Source of the DNA: Chryseomicrobium aureum | Lineage (GTDB): Bacteria; Bacillota; Bacilli; Bacillales_A; Planococcaceae | Length of the DNA stretch: 64,000 nucleotides | Assembly: GCF_016909155.1 (NCBI RefSeq) | Contig: NZ_JAFBFG010000002.1 | Span: 1-64,000, forward strand | Reading direction: 5' to 3' | In this document: positions 15,718-24,009 of the stretch, piece by piece | Position numbering within the stretch: position 1 is the first letter of the stretch | How the letters are laid out: each line of letters starts with the position of its first letter | Notes under the pieces: generated by a model | What the model saw: only the letters and a program-made list of their open reading frames with translations | Database searches by the model: none | What the model was told of the DNA's origin: nothing | Made by a program: the position numbers and the translations under genes

Positions 15718-16932
15718 ATGACAAAGCAACTTAAAGGAAAATACGGAGAAGCCAAAGTCTTCACCTCAAACATAGATGACATGACAATTGCGCAAATTGA
15801 AGGCTTCTTGAATGAACAAGTCACAAAAAACGCCAATGTTCGGATCATGCCTGACTGTCATGCAGGCAAGGGCGCGGTTATCGGTACGACGATGAAAGTG
15901 ACAGACCGTGTCATTCCGAACCTTGTCGGCGTTGATATAGGGTGCGGCATGCTTTGTGTAGAAGTAAAAAGTGACGCCGTCGATTTCAGTAAGCTCGATC
16001 AGGCTATTCGATCAACTGTGCCATCCGGAATAGATCTTCGCACAAATGCCCATGATTTTACGCAACATATTGCTTTTGACCAGGTACAAGCAGGATTCAG
16101 TTTAAATAAAGCGATGCTGTCTATGGGAACACTTGGTGGTGGCAACCATTTTATCGAACTCAACCAAGCAGAAGACGGCCGGCTGTTTTTAGTGGTGCAT
16201 TCCGGAAGTCGTCACTTAGGTGTGAAAGTAGCGAACTATCATCAGAAAAAAGCGATTGAAAATTTGAGCACAGACAAAGACCGCTTGGATGAACTGATTG
16301 CCACTTTAAAAGCGCAAGGAAGACAATCTGAGATCCAGCAAGCCATCAAAACATTCAAGAGTGAAGAACCGGCAGTACCGAAAGACTTGTCCTACCTTAC
16401 AGGTACAAGCATGGAGGATTACTTCCATGATTTGAAGATTGCGCAAGAGTTTGCGAAATGGAACCGGGCAGCGATGGTTGATGAAATCATGAAGGCGATG
16501 GGCTTTACAGAAATCGGACGAATCGATACCGTGCACAACTATATTGATCTGGAGCACATGATTCTCCGAAAAGGCGCAATCTCTGCGCGCAAAGACGAGC
16601 TTGTGTTGATCCCAATCAATATGCGAGACGGCTCTTTACTTGCGAAAGGAAAAGGAAATGAGGATTGGAACCAATCGGGCCCGCATGGTGCAGGTCGCAT
16701 CCTCTCTCGTACAAAAGCAAAGCAACAGCTCCAGTTAGAGGATTTCAAGTCGACGATGAAAGACGTGTATACGACGAGTGTAAACGCAGATACGATTGAT
16801 GAGTCCCCGTTTGCGTACAAGCCGATGCACGAAATCATCCAGAACACGCAAGACACCATCGAAGTACAAGATATTTTGAAACCGCTGTATAACTTTAAGG
16901 CCGCAGAGTTTGTAGGATGGAAGAAGAAATAA
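15718..16932 (+). CDS. rtcB: RtcB family RNA ligase
   Basis: 404 residues. RtcB joins RNA 2',3'-cyclic-phosphate or 3'-phosphate ends to 5'-OH ends using GTP and Mn2+. The metal and guanylation residues are visible: D73 and C76 in GVDIGCGM, N143-H144 in GGGNHF, H166 in SGSRHLG, H273 in VHNY, and the guanylated histidine H323 in SGPHGAGR. Length is that of the shorter bacterial RtcB form. There is no RtcA or archease neighbour. Start ATG with GAGAGGAG. An intrinsic terminator follows at once. Confidence 0.92.
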   Translation: MTKQLKGKYGEAKVFTSNIDDMTIAQIEGFLNEQVTKNANVRIMPDCHAGKGAVIGTTMKVTDRVIPNLVGVDIGCGMLCVEVKSDAVDFSKLDQAIRSTVPSGIDLRTNAHDFTQHIAFDQVQAGFSLNKAMLSMGTLGGGNHFIELNQAEDGRLFLVVHSGSRHLGVKVANYHQKKAIENLSTDKDRLDELIATLKAQGRQSEIQQAIKTFKSEEPAVPKDLSYLTGTSMEDYFHDLKIAQEFAKWNRAAMVDEIMKAMGFTEIGRIDTVHNYIDLEHMILRKGAISARKDELVLIPINMRDGSLLAKGKGNEDWNQSGPHGAGRILSRTKAKQQLQLEDFKSTMKDVYTTSVNADTIDESPFAYKPMHEIIQNTQDTIEVQDILKPLYNFKAAEFVGWKKK

Positions 16933-16935
16933 GAA

Positions 16936-16976
16936 AACGGATTGAACCGCAGCGAAAGGGTCAATCCGTTTTTTAG
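16936..16976 (+). terminator. Terminator of rtcB
   Basis: The stem AACGGATTGAACC / GGTCAATCCGTT (with one unpaired base) has a 10-base loop and is followed by TTTTTT. It starts three bases after the rtcB stop codon. Confidence 0.85.
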
Positions 16977-16998
16977 TAATTAATCTTATAGGCCTATT

Positions 16999-17787
16999 TC
17001 AATAGCCGCTAAAATACATATCGGCATAATACTCAATTTCTTCGTCTTTTCGAATGATGGCCACCATGGTCTTTATAGCCTCAGTAGAGAGCGTTCCAGC
17101 TTCATTGAAATGATAAGCTAAATTCGCAGCAACTTGTCTCAAATCAAGCGAAGGACTTTGGAGGAGTTGAATAAGCTTTTGTTCAAGGAACTGTTCGTTT
17201 CCTTTAGTGTGCTGATGAATATACTCTAACCCAAGCTGTACTTCATATTCGTTGTTAGAAGCAATGGCCTCCTCAATTTCCTCAAGAGTCCATTCTTTCA
17301 TTTCATCATCAAAATCAGTATAAGTATCTTCACTTTCTCGATCTTCTACGTAGAGCCCGTCGAGGAAGGCATCAAAGTCAGGTGCTAACTCTATGACTTT
17401 TTCAGCATCCGGGTCGACATAGATGATTGGCGGATTTTCTTCTGTGTTTCGGTAGTCAAACGCAACCCAAGCATGGCCATCTCCTGAAAATAAAACAATA
17501 TCGTTCGGCAATCCCCACTCTTTAATCAAATACTCGCTTTGCAGGATTCCTTGCCCTTCATCGATGCCGAGCAGATGGTCGACTTGAACGTGATCCTCTG
17601 CCCAAGAGGTCGGTGCAGTAGTAGGATACGCATTAAAGAGGATATAGCCTCCATTTTGTTGTTTGAGAAGTTGGATATATGTCTCGGGCAACTTTACCTT
17701 TAGCTTTTTTTCTGCCTGCTTGATCATTTTGTCGGTTAAAGGTGGCAACTCCTCAAATTCATTATTTTCTTGCCATATATTTTTCAT
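16999..17787 (-). CDS. SMI1/KNR4 (SUKH-1) family protein
   Basis: 262 residues. The N-terminal ~150 residues match the SUKH fold: LTDKMIKQAEKKLKVKLPE, YIQLLKQQNGGY, and later W-G-L-P-N-D-IVLFSGDGHAWVAFDYR. The C-terminal ~100 residues are acidic, then helical and repeat-like (EEIEEAIASNNEYEVQLGL, DLRQVAANLAYHF), reminiscent of an immunity-type helical extension. SUKH proteins often neutralise contact-dependent or polymorphic toxins, but no toxin gene lies beside this one, so that role is only possible. Cytoplasmic; ATG start. Confidence 0.85.
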   Translation of the reverse strand: MKNIWQENNEFEELPPLTDKMIKQAEKKLKVKLPETYIQLLKQQNGGYILFNAYPTTAPTSWAEDHVQVDHLLGIDEGQGILQSEYLIKEWGLPNDIVLFSGDGHAWVAFDYRNTEENPPIIYVDPDAEKVIELAPDFDAFLDGLYVEDRESEDTYTDFDDEMKEWTLEEIEEAIASNNEYEVQLGLEYIHQHTKGNEQFLEQKLIQLLQSPSLDLRQVAANLAYHFNEAGTLSTEAIKTMVAIIRKDEEIEYYADMYFSGY

Positions 17788-17896
17788 AGTGGAAACTCCT
17801 CTGGAATGTAGTACGTCTACTATACCATAGCAGTATTCTAAAAATTTACATAATTGGTTATAGGTGTTGTAAAATGGAGGAAAAGGGGTTGGGAGA

Positions 17897-18271
17897 ATGA
17901 AGAGGATCTTACTGGTGATTCTTACAGCACTACTACTAGGTGGGTGTATGGGGTTGGAAGAAAGAATTCTACGCGCAGAGAGTTCTAATTGGAAGGCAGA
18001 GTATGTTTTGAATATCCAAAATCAAAGGGATATGCAGATGTCTGGCTACATAGCGTGGATTGGTGAAGGGGAACCTCCTGAGATCATCTATTACAAACTT
18101 CAGCATGGATTGACTTCTACTAGTGAAGGGGATGGCTATGTGTATGAGAATAGAGTAAACCTCGGTAATTCTTCCTGTCAAAATTGCGCTATTCCAGACA
18201 AAAATCAAAATGCTGTATTAACAATTATGTGGGATGGGCAAGAAGAGGAATTGGTATTAGAGAAAGAGTGA
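17897..18271 (+). CDS. Lipoprotein, unknown
   Basis: The 124-residue precursor has a signal peptide with lipobox LLLGGC (Cys17). The mature protein has the pattern A-E-S-S-N-W-K-A-E-Y-V, then G-Y-I-A-W-I-G-E-G, and a cysteine pair (NSSCQNCAIPD) that could form a disulfide or bind metal. This resembles small Bacillus lipoproteins of unknown role. Start ATG with GGGGTTGGGAG. The next gene starts about 40 bases downstream. Confidence 0.65.
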   Translation: MKRILLVILTALLLGGCMGLEERILRAESSNWKAEYVLNIQNQRDMQMSGYIAWIGEGEPPEIIYYKLQHGLTSTSEGDGYVYENRVNLGNSSCQNCAIPDKNQNAVLTIMWDGQEEELVLEKE

Positions 18272-18311
18272 GTTTTTATAGAGTAACAAATGAAGAATGG
18301 AGGGGTTCATT

Positions 18312-18794
18312 GTGAGTACAAAACGTTTTGTAATTCTGGCTACAAGCCTCACAGCTCTAGTAGTTTCCACTTTCATCGCCTGGTATGAAGGGGCACAAAT
18401 CTATGACAATCCGTGGGAATGGGGCAATACGGCACTTGTCTCAAACTATTTAAATGGCTATCCAATCACTACAGAAGGTCAAATTGTAATGCTCGATCAC
18501 TTTATTTATGCAGCTAAGTTCCAGCCGTTATTCCCGCTACTAATGGTTGTGTCATTCTTGGCTTTCATTTTAGTAAGCGTGTATCCACTAGTAAAAAGAA
18601 ATCGAAATGCGCTACTAGCAACAACAGTTGTTTTAGCATCCATTTCATTCATTGTATTCTTTTTACTAGGTAATTCCCCGACACCTGGATTCAAATTGTT
18701 TACTGCGCTATTTGGTTTTATTGGACTGTTGTCGATGGGTATTTTACTCAGTGTGGTAATCAAAGTGAAGCGGAACGCCTTAGTAAGTGAGTAA
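18312..18794 (+). CDS. Four-helix membrane protein, unknown
   Basis: I chose the GTG at 18312, because GGAGGGG lies 6 bases upstream; an ATG at 18297 would put that sequence inside the gene. The 160-residue product has four hydrophobic segments (near residues 5-24, 71-91, 100-119 and 132-151) and a first outer loop containing W-Y-E-G. No family was recognised. Repeat B copy 2 starts 30 bases after the stop. Confidence 0.6.
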   Translation: MSTKRFVILATSLTALVVSTFIAWYEGAQIYDNPWEWGNTALVSNYLNGYPITTEGQIVMLDHFIYAAKFQPLFPLLMVVSFLAFILVSVYPLVKRNRNALLATTVVLASISFIVFFLLGNSPTPGFKLFTALFGFIGLLSMGILLSVVIKVKRNALVSE

Positions 18795-18823
18795 GCTTTA
18801 AGTCTAAACGAAAAGGATTTAGA

Positions 18824-18970
18824 AAGTACCTGTCCCAAAAACAATTCAGACATTCATGACTATTCACTGAGTATGCAATCTGAACCCGCATTCTTACGTC
18901 AGAAAGTGGATGAAAATAAATTGTGTTGAAGTTGTTTGGGTACCAGGTACCTTTTGGGAGCGGCTTCCAT
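18824..18970. repeat. Dispersed repeat family B, copy 2 (about 147 bp)
   Basis: Nearly identical to copy 3 at 20586-20734 and clearly related to copy 1 at 2309-2454. It shares the outer GTACCTGTCCCAAAAACAAT and CAGGTACCTTTTGGGAG ends. It lies between two plus-strand genes, 29 bases upstream of the next reading frame, whose 5' end it may have disturbed. Confidence 0.88.
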
Positions 18971-18998
18971 TCTTTAAGAGTATCATTAATTTGAGGGA

Positions 18999-19676
18999 GT
19001 GAAAGACCTGTTTGATTTAGATAAATACATGCAGAAGACGTTTCCAGGGTTGCAATTGCGACCGAGCCTTTATTTTCAATGGGAAACAAGACTTCATTTT
19101 GAACTTGGGGAAGACATCTATCAGTTTGATCAAAACGGAAGATTGAATAGGCTTCGTTTTGAGACAGTTTACACGCAAGCAAATACCATTTTTAATGAAA
19201 TTTTCTCGAGAGAAGATGACATGGTGCTGGTCACGAATGTCTATAAACTTAAAGATTCGAAGGATAAGAATAGGCCGTTTAAAGTTTACAAAAGAGGGTT
19301 GAAAAACAAAGAATTACTCTATCATCTTACTGTGAAGAACCTTCCATATTTACTTGATGAGGAAGAGGAAGATGAAATGTACATCGCTCAGTATCATCTG
19401 AAATGTAGAACGCGAGATTTGAATTCTGATTATCTCATTCAAGCTGCATGCAACGAAGATTTTCCACTAAAGCCGAATTTTCGTTCAAGCAAGAGACGGA
19501 ATTATCCAGATGTGTTTTTCGTTAACCTTACGAGAAATGCACTCTTCTTCATTTATGACGACCGAGGTTGCGAAGTGATTGCAGCAAATCGTGAAACACT
19601 GCGACCGCTGTATGAAAAGCATCAGGAGTGGATGGATGAACATAGCCTTGAAGATGCACGGAAGTTATTTATCTAA
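18999..19676 (+). CDS. DUF3885 family protein
   Basis: 225 residues with the DUF3885 pattern: YMQKTFPGLQLRPSLYFQW, then RLHFELGEDIYQ, a run RFETVYTQANTIFNEIFS, and near the end VNLTRNALFFIYDDRGCEV followed by LRPLYEKHQEWM. Function is unknown and the protein is cytoplasmic. The start is uncertain. A GTG at 18999 follows GAGGGA with no spacer, and the ATG at 19029 lacks a Shine-Dalgarno. Insertion of repeat B just upstream may have altered the original start region. Confidence 0.75.
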   Translation: MKDLFDLDKYMQKTFPGLQLRPSLYFQWETRLHFELGEDIYQFDQNGRLNRLRFETVYTQANTIFNEIFSREDDMVLVTNVYKLKDSKDKNRPFKVYKRGLKNKELLYHLTVKNLPYLLDEEEEDEMYIAQYHLKCRTRDLNSDYLIQAACNEDFPLKPNFRSSKRRNYPDVFFVNLTRNALFFIYDDRGCEVIAANRETLRPLYEKHQEWMDEHSLEDARKLFI

Positions 19677-19751
19677 AGTTGGTTCGCTGCTTCAAAATAA
19701 AATGCACGATGATTTTGACAGGCGTAGTGAAATAACTAAGTTGATTACAGA

Positions 19752-19797
19752 TAAAAAAACGTGAAGAAACATCCGCACAAACTATTTCTTCACGTGT
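19752..19797 (-). terminator. Terminator of the CPCC-protein gene
   Basis: The perfect 11-bp stem ACGTGAAGAAA / TTTCTTCACGT (19759-19769 with 19785-19795) is followed on the minus strand by seven T. The upstream arm overlaps the stop codon of the CPCC gene. Confidence 0.85.
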
Positions 19798-20074
19798 TGT
19801 CTTTCTCAATAAGTCGAAAGCTCATATCTTTACTATCGTTAAAATTAGGTTTTCGAACAGATGCTATGTACTTTTCGCATGAAGCCCCAAACTTTAAGAA
19901 GTTTTGTTGCGCTTCGTATAAAGATTCCTCATTTGCACCACCTGTATAAAATGGATCTTCTCGCTGAAGAGTATCATCTTCCCAATAACAGATTGGGCAA
20001 ATCTCAAAATTTCCTGGCGGCTCTTCCAAAGTCTTATAGCCGCAGCAAGGACAAGTATGGAGTAGTGTGATCAT
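19790..20074 (-). CDS. CPCC-type cysteine-rich protein
   Basis: 94 residues. The N-terminal domain has CPCCGYKTLEE, then ICPICYWEDD, which is the Cys_rich_CPCC family and should bind one zinc through four cysteines. After that comes GGANEESLYEAQQNFLKFGA, the family's conserved helix. The function is unknown, although such proteins sit in accessory regions and near toxin-immunity loci. ATG start with GGAGC; the terminator follows directly. Confidence 0.88.
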   Translation of the reverse strand: MITLLHTCPCCGYKTLEEPPGNFEICPICYWEDDTLQREDPFYTGGANEESLYEAQQNFLKFGASCEKYIASVRKPNFNDSKDMSFRLIEKDNT

Positions 20075-20233
20075 ATGTATGCTCCTTTAAAAGTAGCTAA
20101 ACTACATAAAATTTGAATATGTGCACCACTTTTCAACTTATTTTATCATAAGAAATTTCAAGACTAAGATTTAAAATAATTGCAAGTATAAGATGCATAT
20201 GGAAGATTTGGATACAGGAGGAGAGTGGTTTAT

Positions 20234-20581
20234 TTGAAAAAACTAGTATTGATCATAGGGATTTTAGTAGTCGGGGCATGGGGGTTTGGAAGTGTACTTT
20301 ATGAATCAAACATACTTACTAGTCACGAAGCTATCAAGTATGCAGAGAAATATCTGTAATCTCCTCCGCCAGAATGGGAGAACTCCTTTTCATTTGTAGG
20401 GTTTGATGAAGACTTTGGTGGAGATATAAAACTCGCTCTAATTGAAAGCAACGGCGGCTTGAACAAAAGCCGGAATAAAAAAGAATGGGAAATTACGGTG
20501 ATAGATAACGCTATGGAAATCACTGTGGTAATGGATGCACATTCTGGAAAATTGCTCGATATATATGGACCTCTTCAGTAA
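20234..20581 (+). pseudogene. Membrane-anchored protein gene interrupted by a nonsense codon
   Basis: From a TTG at 20234 (GGAGGAGAG upstream) one frame runs 116 codons and is broken only by a TAA at 20357-20359 (YAEKYL-stop-SPPPEW). The N-terminus has a basic start and one hydrophobic helix (KKLVLIIGILVVGAWGFG). The part after the stop keeps protein-like composition (KEWEITVIDNAMEITVVMDA, SGKLLDIYG) and its own stop at 20579. A CAA-to-TAA change is the simplest explanation. Repeat B copy 3 starts five bases after the end. Confidence 0.65.
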
Positions 20582-20585
20582 CTTC

Positions 20586-20734
20586 AAAAGTACCTGTCCC
20601 AAAAACAATTCAGACATTCATGACTATTCACAGAATATGCAATCTGAACCCGCATTCTTACGTTAGAAAGTGGATAAATATAAATTGTGTTGGAATTGTT
20701 TGGGTACCAGGTACCTCTTGGGGGTTGTTTCCAT
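20586..20734. repeat. Dispersed repeat family B, copy 3 (about 149 bp)
   Basis: Almost identical to copy 2 (18824-18970), same orientation, starting five bases after the stop of the decayed gene. With the pseudogene it accounts for the gap between 20075 and 20807. Confidence 0.88.
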
Positions 20735-20807
20735 TTCATGTGTCTAGCAATTAGTTTGAGAATAAATAGCAGTATAGAGAACGAAAAAATCGCTTGGAGA
20801 TGACTCA

Positions 20808-21110
20808 ATGGATCAAAATCAAGGATATACTACTTTCAAACCTACTGGTATAAAAATTAAGTATACACATGTTGATTTAGGCAAGAATCAAGTCACTGCA
20901 AAGATTTTGTTAGATGGTGAAGTTCAAATGACAGTAGTGACAGATTTGGATATATATCAGGTCAATAAAGAAGGATCTCTTCGAAAGGTACTTGATGTAT
21001 TACCCGATGTTGATGAAGAGTCCTATATTGAACAGATTGTTACTTGGTCCAAAATCTTTATTGAGAAGAAAATCACAGATCCTGAACAGTATTTTGAATC
21101 ACTCAATTAA
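20808..21110 (+). CDS. Hypothetical protein
   Basis: 100 residues, no signal peptide or membrane helix. The first half is beta-rich (KPTGIKIKYTHVDLGKNQVT, ILLDGEVQMTVVTDLDIYQV) and the second half helical (DEESYIEQIVTWSKIFIEKK). The start ATG follows TTGGAGATGACTCA. The next gene, an AbrB/MazE-like protein, starts about 66 bases downstream, but this protein shows none of the conserved MazF or PemK residues, so I do not call it a toxin. Confidence 0.6.
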   Translation: MDQNQGYTTFKPTGIKIKYTHVDLGKNQVTAKILLDGEVQMTVVTDLDIYQVNKEGSLRKVLDVLPDVDEESYIEQIVTWSKIFIEKKITDPEQYFESLN

Positions 21111-21176
21111 TTGAAAACAGCATTCAATTTTATTCTATTCCAGAAATTAAATAACTTTGGAGAGGGAGTATGAATC

Positions 21177-21431
21177 ATGTTTTCTAAGCACCATCGTATT
21201 GAAAAAATCGGAGAATCTCTAGGAGTTAACATTCCTTCAAATGTATTAAAAGAACTTCAATGGACAGAAGGGACAACAGTACGAATTATTCAAGAAAATG
21301 ATCAGGTGATTATAAGTAAAGTCTCTAATCATGAGAACCAACAAAACGTTAATTCTGCTGATTTCAATATACTTCTTGAAGAAGAGTTAAAAGCACACCA
21401 CAAAGCACTAAAAGGCTTAGTGGACAGATAA
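21177..21431 (+). CDS. AbrB/MazE (SpoVT-fold) DNA-binding protein, orphan
   Basis: 84 residues. The N-terminal 47 residues form a swapped-hairpin beta-barrel unit: IEKIGESLGVNIPSNVLKEL, then W-T-E-G-T-T-V-R-I-I and QVIISKV. The C-terminal tail (FNILLEEELKAHHKALKGLV) is where MazE-type antitoxins bind their toxin. No toxin gene is next to it: a terminator and the converging met operon follow. It may be a solitary regulator or an antitoxin without a partner. ATG with GGAGAGGGAG. Confidence 0.78.
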   Translation: MFSKHHRIEKIGESLGVNIPSNVLKELQWTEGTTVRIIQENDQVIISKVSNHENQQNVNSADFNILLEEELKAHHKALKGLVDR

Positions 21432-21473
21432 AAAAAGCACCCAATCCATCCATCTGGATCTGGGTGCTTTGCT
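21431..21473. terminator. Bidirectional terminator between mazE-like gene and metQ
   Basis: The stem AAAGCACCCA / TGGGTGCTTT (21434-21443 with 21461-21470) has an inner ATCCA/TGGAT extension and is flanked by A and T runs. Confidence 0.85.
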
Positions 21474-21476
21474 GTC

Positions 21477-22304
21477 TTATTCGAAAGCTGGAATCGCCGT
21501 CTCGTCATAGTTTTCTTCTAAGAATTCACGAACGGCATCGCTTGTCATGACTTCCGCAAGCTTTTGGATTGCTTCGTCTTCTTTGTTGTCTTCACGTGCA
21601 ACCAATGTGATAGCAAAATCGTTATCTGTACCTTCTGTTAGAAGCGCATCAGATTTCGGTGTCAAGCCCAGTGGTGCTGCATAAGCTGGCGTCATCACAA
21701 CAGCATCTGCATCATCATAAGTGCGCGCAAGCATCAAGAGATCGACTTCCTCGAACACTAAATTCTTTGGGTTTTCAGTGATATCTGCTTGTGTATAGTA
21801 GTTATCTTGCTTCTCACCAAGCGTGATTACACCATGTTGTGCAAGAAGTGACAATGAACGGTCGATATTTGAGATATCATTGGCAATTGTTACAGTTGCA
21901 CCTTTTGGTAATTCTTCAATAGAGGCAAACTCTTTTGAATAGACACCGTAGTTTGCGAAATAGATCGGTGTGATCGGTACAAGGTTTGCATCATTCGAAC
22001 GGTTGAACTCTTCCATGTACGGCACGTGTTGGAAGAAGTTAGCGTCTACTTCCTCAGCTGCAAGCGCTGCATTTGGTTGTACGTTGTCCCCAAGGACAAC
22101 AACTTCTAACTCAATGCCTTCTTCAGCAAGTGTTGGTTTCACAAGTTCTAAGATTTCTGTCATTGGCGGGATTAGAGAAGCTACTTTTAAAGTAGTAGTC
22201 TCGTTCGTTTCTGTAGCGTCTTCTGCTGGAGCTGCTTCATCATTGTTTCCACAAGCTGCTAGAAACAGTACAAGGATTGCTACTAAAGCGAGTAATTTCT
22301 TCAT
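21477..22304 (-). CDS. metQ: Methionine ABC transporter substrate-binding lipoprotein
   Basis: 275 residues. Signal peptide with lipobox LFLAAC (Cys18). The NlpA/MetQ family pattern follows: ASLIPPMTEILELVKPTLAEEGIELEVV, NAALAAEEVDANFFQHVPYME, P-K-G-A-T-V-T-I-A-N-D-I-S-N, and YAAPLGL. It captures L- or D-methionine outside the membrane and hands it to MetP/MetN. It is the last gene of metN-metP-metQ. The usual HxPYM and 'LGLxP' ligand loops are present. Confidence 0.9.
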   Translation of the reverse strand: MKKLLALVAILVLFLAACGNNDEAAPAEDATETNETTTLKVASLIPPMTEILELVKPTLAEEGIELEVVVLGDNVQPNAALAAEEVDANFFQHVPYMEEFNRSNDANLVPITPIYFANYGVYSKEFASIEELPKGATVTIANDISNIDRSLSLLAQHGVITLGEKQDNYYTQADITENPKNLVFEEVDLLMLARTYDDADAVVMTPAYAAPLGLTPKSDALLTEGTDNDFAITLVAREDNKEDEAIQKLAEVMTSDAVREFLEENYDETAIPAFE

Positions 22305-22326
22305 GTGTGTTTCCTCCTAAGGTGAT

Positions 22327-22989
22327 TTAGCGTTTATCAAGCCATCTCGCAAGCGTCATACCACTGAACTGGATGAGCTGGACGAGAATGACCATAATGA
22401 TGATCATATACGTCATAAGGTCTGTCTTGAATTGTTGGTAGCCGTAGCGGATTGCAAAGTCTCCGATACCGCCACCACCGACGACGCCCATGATGGTCGA
22501 ATACGAGATAAAACTGATGATGGATGTCGTGAGCCCCATCACAAGGCTAGACCGTGCTTCCACATACAGGAATTTCGTGATGATTTCCCGAACAGATGCG
22601 CCCATTGAAACCGCCGCTTCTAATACGCCGCGCGGAACATCGAGCAACGATTGCTCTACTAACCGCGAGTAATGCGCGATCGCAATGATAGCGAGAGGGA
22701 CCGTTGCCGCCGTTGTACCAATAGCTGTGCCGATGATGAGTCGCGTGAACGGAATCAAAAAGACGACGAGTAATAAGAACGGGAAGGAACGCGTACTATT
22801 CACGAGCAAGTTCAGCGTCGAGAACACCGCTTGGTTTTCAAGCAACTGGCCTTTGCGACATAAAAATAAGAATGTCCCGACTGGAAGTCCGATCAAAACA
22901 GCGAAAAGAATCGAAACACCGACCATATAAAACGTCTCGCCAATTGACTGGATAATTTCTCCTTGGTACTGCACAAGAACATCAGGCAT
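22327..22989 (-). CDS. metP: Methionine ABC transporter permease
   Basis: 220 residues with five or six membrane helices and the permease signature near EAAVSMGASVREIITKFLYVEA (about residues 124-145), the EAA loop that couples to MetN. The MetI/MetP family layout and size are normal (also named metI). The gene overlaps metN by eight bases and is followed by metQ after 22 bases, so translation is coupled. Confidence 0.93.
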   Translation of the reverse strand: MPDVLVQYQGEIIQSIGETFYMVGVSILFAVLIGLPVGTFLFLCRKGQLLENQAVFSTLNLLVNSTRSFPFLLLVVFLIPFTRLIIGTAIGTTAATVPLAIIAIAHYSRLVEQSLLDVPRGVLEAAVSMGASVREIITKFLYVEARSSLVMGLTTSIISFISYSTIMGVVGGGGIGDFAIRYGYQQFKTDLMTYMIIIMVILVQLIQFSGMTLARWLDKR

Positions 22990-23725
22990 CGCGAGGAACT
23001 CCTTTCAACTGCTCTACAAAATATGCAGACGAGCTTCCAGGCGTCTTGATACCATGTGGTTCATGTGTAAACGACTCATAAATATGCCCGTTCTCAAGTA
23101 CTGTCACAGCTGTACAAATACTTTTGATGACGTCCATCTCATGGCTGACAATCACAATCGTGATCCCCAGGCGCTCGTTGATATCCTTTAAGACGGCCAA
23201 CACTTCTGCTGTCGTTTGAGGGTCAAGTGAAGAGGTCGGTTCGTCACAAAGTAGGACAGATGGGTTTGTTGCAAGAGCTCGTGCAATCGCCACACGCTGC
23301 TTCTGTCCACCACTCAGTTCAGCAGGGTACTTATCTGCCATCTCCTGAAGACCTACAAATTGTAGGCATTCCTGAACACGAGCGAGTTGATCCCGTTTTG
23401 GATAACGCGCAAGTTCGAGCGCGACACGAACATTGTCGCGGACCGTCTTATTCGCCACAAGATGAAAGTGTTGAAAAATCATCCCAATGGATTTCCGTAC
23501 TTCCCGAAGACCTTTGCTAGAAAGTGCAGTGAGATTCTGACCTCCCACGTTCACACGACCACTATCAGGCTTCTCCAAAAGATTCATCATCCGTAATAGT
23601 GTCGACTTCCCGGCACCACTCGCTCCGATGATTCCGTAAATGGCTCCTTTTGGAATCGTGAGCGTCACGTCGTCTATCGCTATAAATGCGCCATAACGCT
23701 TTGTGATGTGCTGTACATCAATCAT
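22982..23725 (-). CDS. metN: Methionine ABC transporter ATPase
   Basis: 247 residues from the ATG at 23725 (TAGGAG upstream); an ATG at 23743 lacks a Shine-Dalgarno. Walker A GASGAGKS, Q-loop MIFQHFHL, signature LSGGQKQRVAIARAL, Walker B VLLCDEPTSSLDP, and the switch His in IVSHEMDV are all present. The C-terminal NIL/ACT regulatory domain seen in long MetN proteins is missing. The protein ends soon after the ATPase domain (SSAYFVEQLKGVPRDA), so it lacks that feedback site. First gene of the operon; no S-box or T-box leader is seen upstream. Confidence 0.92.
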   Translation of the reverse strand: MIDVQHITKRYGAFIAIDDVTLTIPKGAIYGIIGASGAGKSTLLRMMNLLEKPDSGRVNVGGQNLTALSSKGLREVRKSIGMIFQHFHLVANKTVRDNVRVALELARYPKRDQLARVQECLQFVGLQEMADKYPAELSGGQKQRVAIARALATNPSVLLCDEPTSSLDPQTTAEVLAVLKDINERLGITIVIVSHEMDVIKSICTAVTVLENGHIYESFTHEPHGIKTPGSSSAYFVEQLKGVPRDA

Positions 23726-23773
23726 GTTCCATGCTCCTATCAAATGTATGTATACTTCTACACAACGCCTCTA

Positions 23774-23802
23774 ATTATAGACCACGCCTTATTCCGTGTA
23801 AA
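23774..23802 (-). promoter_or_regulatory. Predicted sigma-A promoter of metNPQ
   Basis: On the minus strand TTTACA (23797-23802) and TATAAT (23774-23779) are separated by 17 bases, a near-consensus vegetative promoter about 50 bases before the metN start. Confidence 0.7.
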
Positions 23803-23945
23803 ATAGTAGGATTATTGTCAGAGTAGTGCGATAAATATGCAGAAAATACCTCTGTGACGGTAAGTTCGTCAAAGACTCGTCACAACTTCTCAGACGCCAA
23901 TGCGTTAGTCCTTTCTCAGAATGGGTACACTATAGGAAACACGTA

Positions 23946-23977
23946 AGTCGCATTTGGAGCGGTGTTGCGACTATACT
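23946..23977 (+). promoter_or_regulatory. Inverted repeat over a -10-like element before the monooxygenase gene
   Basis: The arms AGTCGCA (23946-23952) and TGCGACT (23966-23972) overlap TATACT (23972-23977). This may be an operator. No convincing -35 lies at the right distance, so a regulator may be needed. Confidence 0.35.
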
Positions 23978-24009
23978 AGAAGTGACTGGACGAGAGAGGA
24001 GCGGCGCAC

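Noticed and set aside
20808-21110. MazF-type toxin partner of the MazE-like protein
   Set aside because: No MazF/PemK sequence pattern; left as hypothetical.
23726-24009. S-box or T-box leader before metNPQ
   Set aside because: None of the conserved SAM-I or T-box sequence elements are seen on the minus strand; only a promoter is.
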